Source: Paracoccaceae bacterium
Lineage (GTDB): Bacteria > Pseudomonadota > Alphaproteobacteria > Rhodobacterales > Rhodobacteraceae
DNA: 64,000 bases
NCBI GenBank assembly: GCA_018222585.1
Contig: JAAFAB010000001.1
Location: 1 to 64,000, forward strand
Reading direction: 5' to 3'
The first letter of the stretch is position 1. Each line of letters starts with the position of its first letter. Positions 63,503 to 64,000 of the stretch are shown here, one piece after another. The notes under the pieces were generated by a model. The model saw only the letters and a program-made list of their open reading frames with translations, was not told the origin of the DNA and made no database searches. Both the position numbers and the translations under genes were made by a program.

Positions 63503-63769
63503 CTAGCCCAGTGCCTCGGGATGCCGCGAGGGCGTTCCGTTGAAGGTCCCAGGCTTCAGCGGGCACCCGGCGTGCCCCTTCCGATGCTCGAAATACGCCC
63601 GCTGCCCCGTGGTGCCTGCCTTATGGGCCCGGAATTGCCCATGGCATTGCGGACAGCGCAGCCTCGGCCTCGGATCCATCCCCAGGATATCGTCGACCGA
63701 GCGGGGCTCCCAGGTGGTCACGTCGCCACTGCGAACCTCAGCTTCGCAGAAATCTCTCTCATCTGTCAT
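63503..63769 (-). CDS. Small zinc-ribbon protein, unknown function
   Basis: The 88-residue product has a zinc-ribbon-like set: CPQCHGQFRAH, then FEHRKGHAGC. It begins MTDERDFCEAEVRSGDVTTW. It resembles neither a nuclease nor a regulator that I know. It lies convergent with purF. Confidence 0.55.
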   Translation of the reverse strand: MTDERDFCEAEVRSGDVTTWEPRSVDDILGMDPRPRLRCPQCHGQFRAHKAGTTGQRAYFEHRKGHAGCPLKPGTFNGTPSRHPEALG

Positions 63770-63892
63770 GACGGGACGCTAGCCCGGACCTCTGCCGGCT
63801 GTAAAGCGTGACCCCGCCTGCCCGACCGCGTCCGCCTCGCCCTCCCGCCGCATCCCTGCTAGACCAAGGCAAAACCGAAAGGACCCGGCCCA

Positions 63893-64000
63893 TGACCCTC
63901 CTCGCCCTCGACGCCCGCTGGCGCCGCCTCCAGGACAAGTTCGGTGGCGTCTTCGACATCGGGTTCGAAATGCCCTCGGCCTGGCCGCATGCCGAACCTT
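63893..64000 (+). CDS. Start of a gene cut by the window edge, DUF2199-like
   Basis: The frame begins with ATG at 63893, preceded by AAAGGA, and encodes MTLLALDARWRRLQDKFGGV and then FDIGFEMPSAWPH. This resembles the DUF2199 start, although the usual cysteines are not seen in this short part. The rest is off the right edge. Confidence 0.5.

Overview
The window reads as a high-GC chromosome segment from an alphaproteobacterium of the Rhodobacterales (Rhodobacteraceae/Paracoccaceae). Supporting signs are the assimilatory sulfate block (Lrp regulator, cysG, DUF2849, cysI, cysH, DUF934, fpr), a TRAP dicarboxylate operon with a DctB/DctD pair, an infC with an N-terminal extension that starts without AUG, and a dispersed GTATTTTCAGCC-type intergenic repeat that I associate with this order. 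The exact genus cannot be fixed from the sequence alone.

Positions 1 to about 12004 hold one end of a Mu-like transposable prophage. The rest lies beyond the left edge. From right to left it has a proposed phage end, two leftward genes of unknown function, a rightward repressor-lipoprotein pair, an operator region with 24-bp-spaced repeats, and a tightly overlapping leftward early operon: a Cro/Ner-like protein, unknown proteins, a ParB-like protein, the MuA transposase, the MuB ATPase, small DNA-binding proteins, DUF3164, GemA and Mor. Mor is the last gene in view, so late lysis and morphogenesis genes are expected off the left edge.

Positions 12017-29351 are host chromosome: tRNA-Val(CAC), an HU-like protein, lon, tgt, iron-sulfur assembly proteins, a LysR regulator with palindromic sites, tpiA, then dctM-dctQ-dctP and their regulators. 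The DctD-like regulator has lost the GAFTGA loop and the Walker A lysine, yet two DctD-type palindromes remain upstream of dctP. A cytochrome P450 follows. Two intergenic regions here carry about 140-bp inverted-repeat elements with nearly identical arms and unrelated centres.

Positions 29352-35716 are the sulfate/siroheme operon with its divergent Lrp-type regulator, then fpr and infC. Positions 35835-43230 are mostly leftward: an acetyltransferase, an orphan [2Fe-2S] subunit of the xanthine/CO dehydrogenase family, a molybdopterin-binding protein, XdhC, a large acidic OmpA protein, and CoxE/CoxD-like maturation proteins. No molybdenum catalytic subunit is in the window.

Positions 43482-48592 are a four-gene overlapping cassette of glycosyltransferases and sulfotransferase-like proteins, including a two-domain fusion. 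The remainder is mainly housekeeping: pyrC, pyrE, dnaB, a DUF1194 protein, pepT, a peroxiredoxin-like protein, alr, mlaE-mlaF, radA, cvpA and purF. A 23-bp perfect inverted repeat and two small genes, the last cut by the window edge, close the segment.
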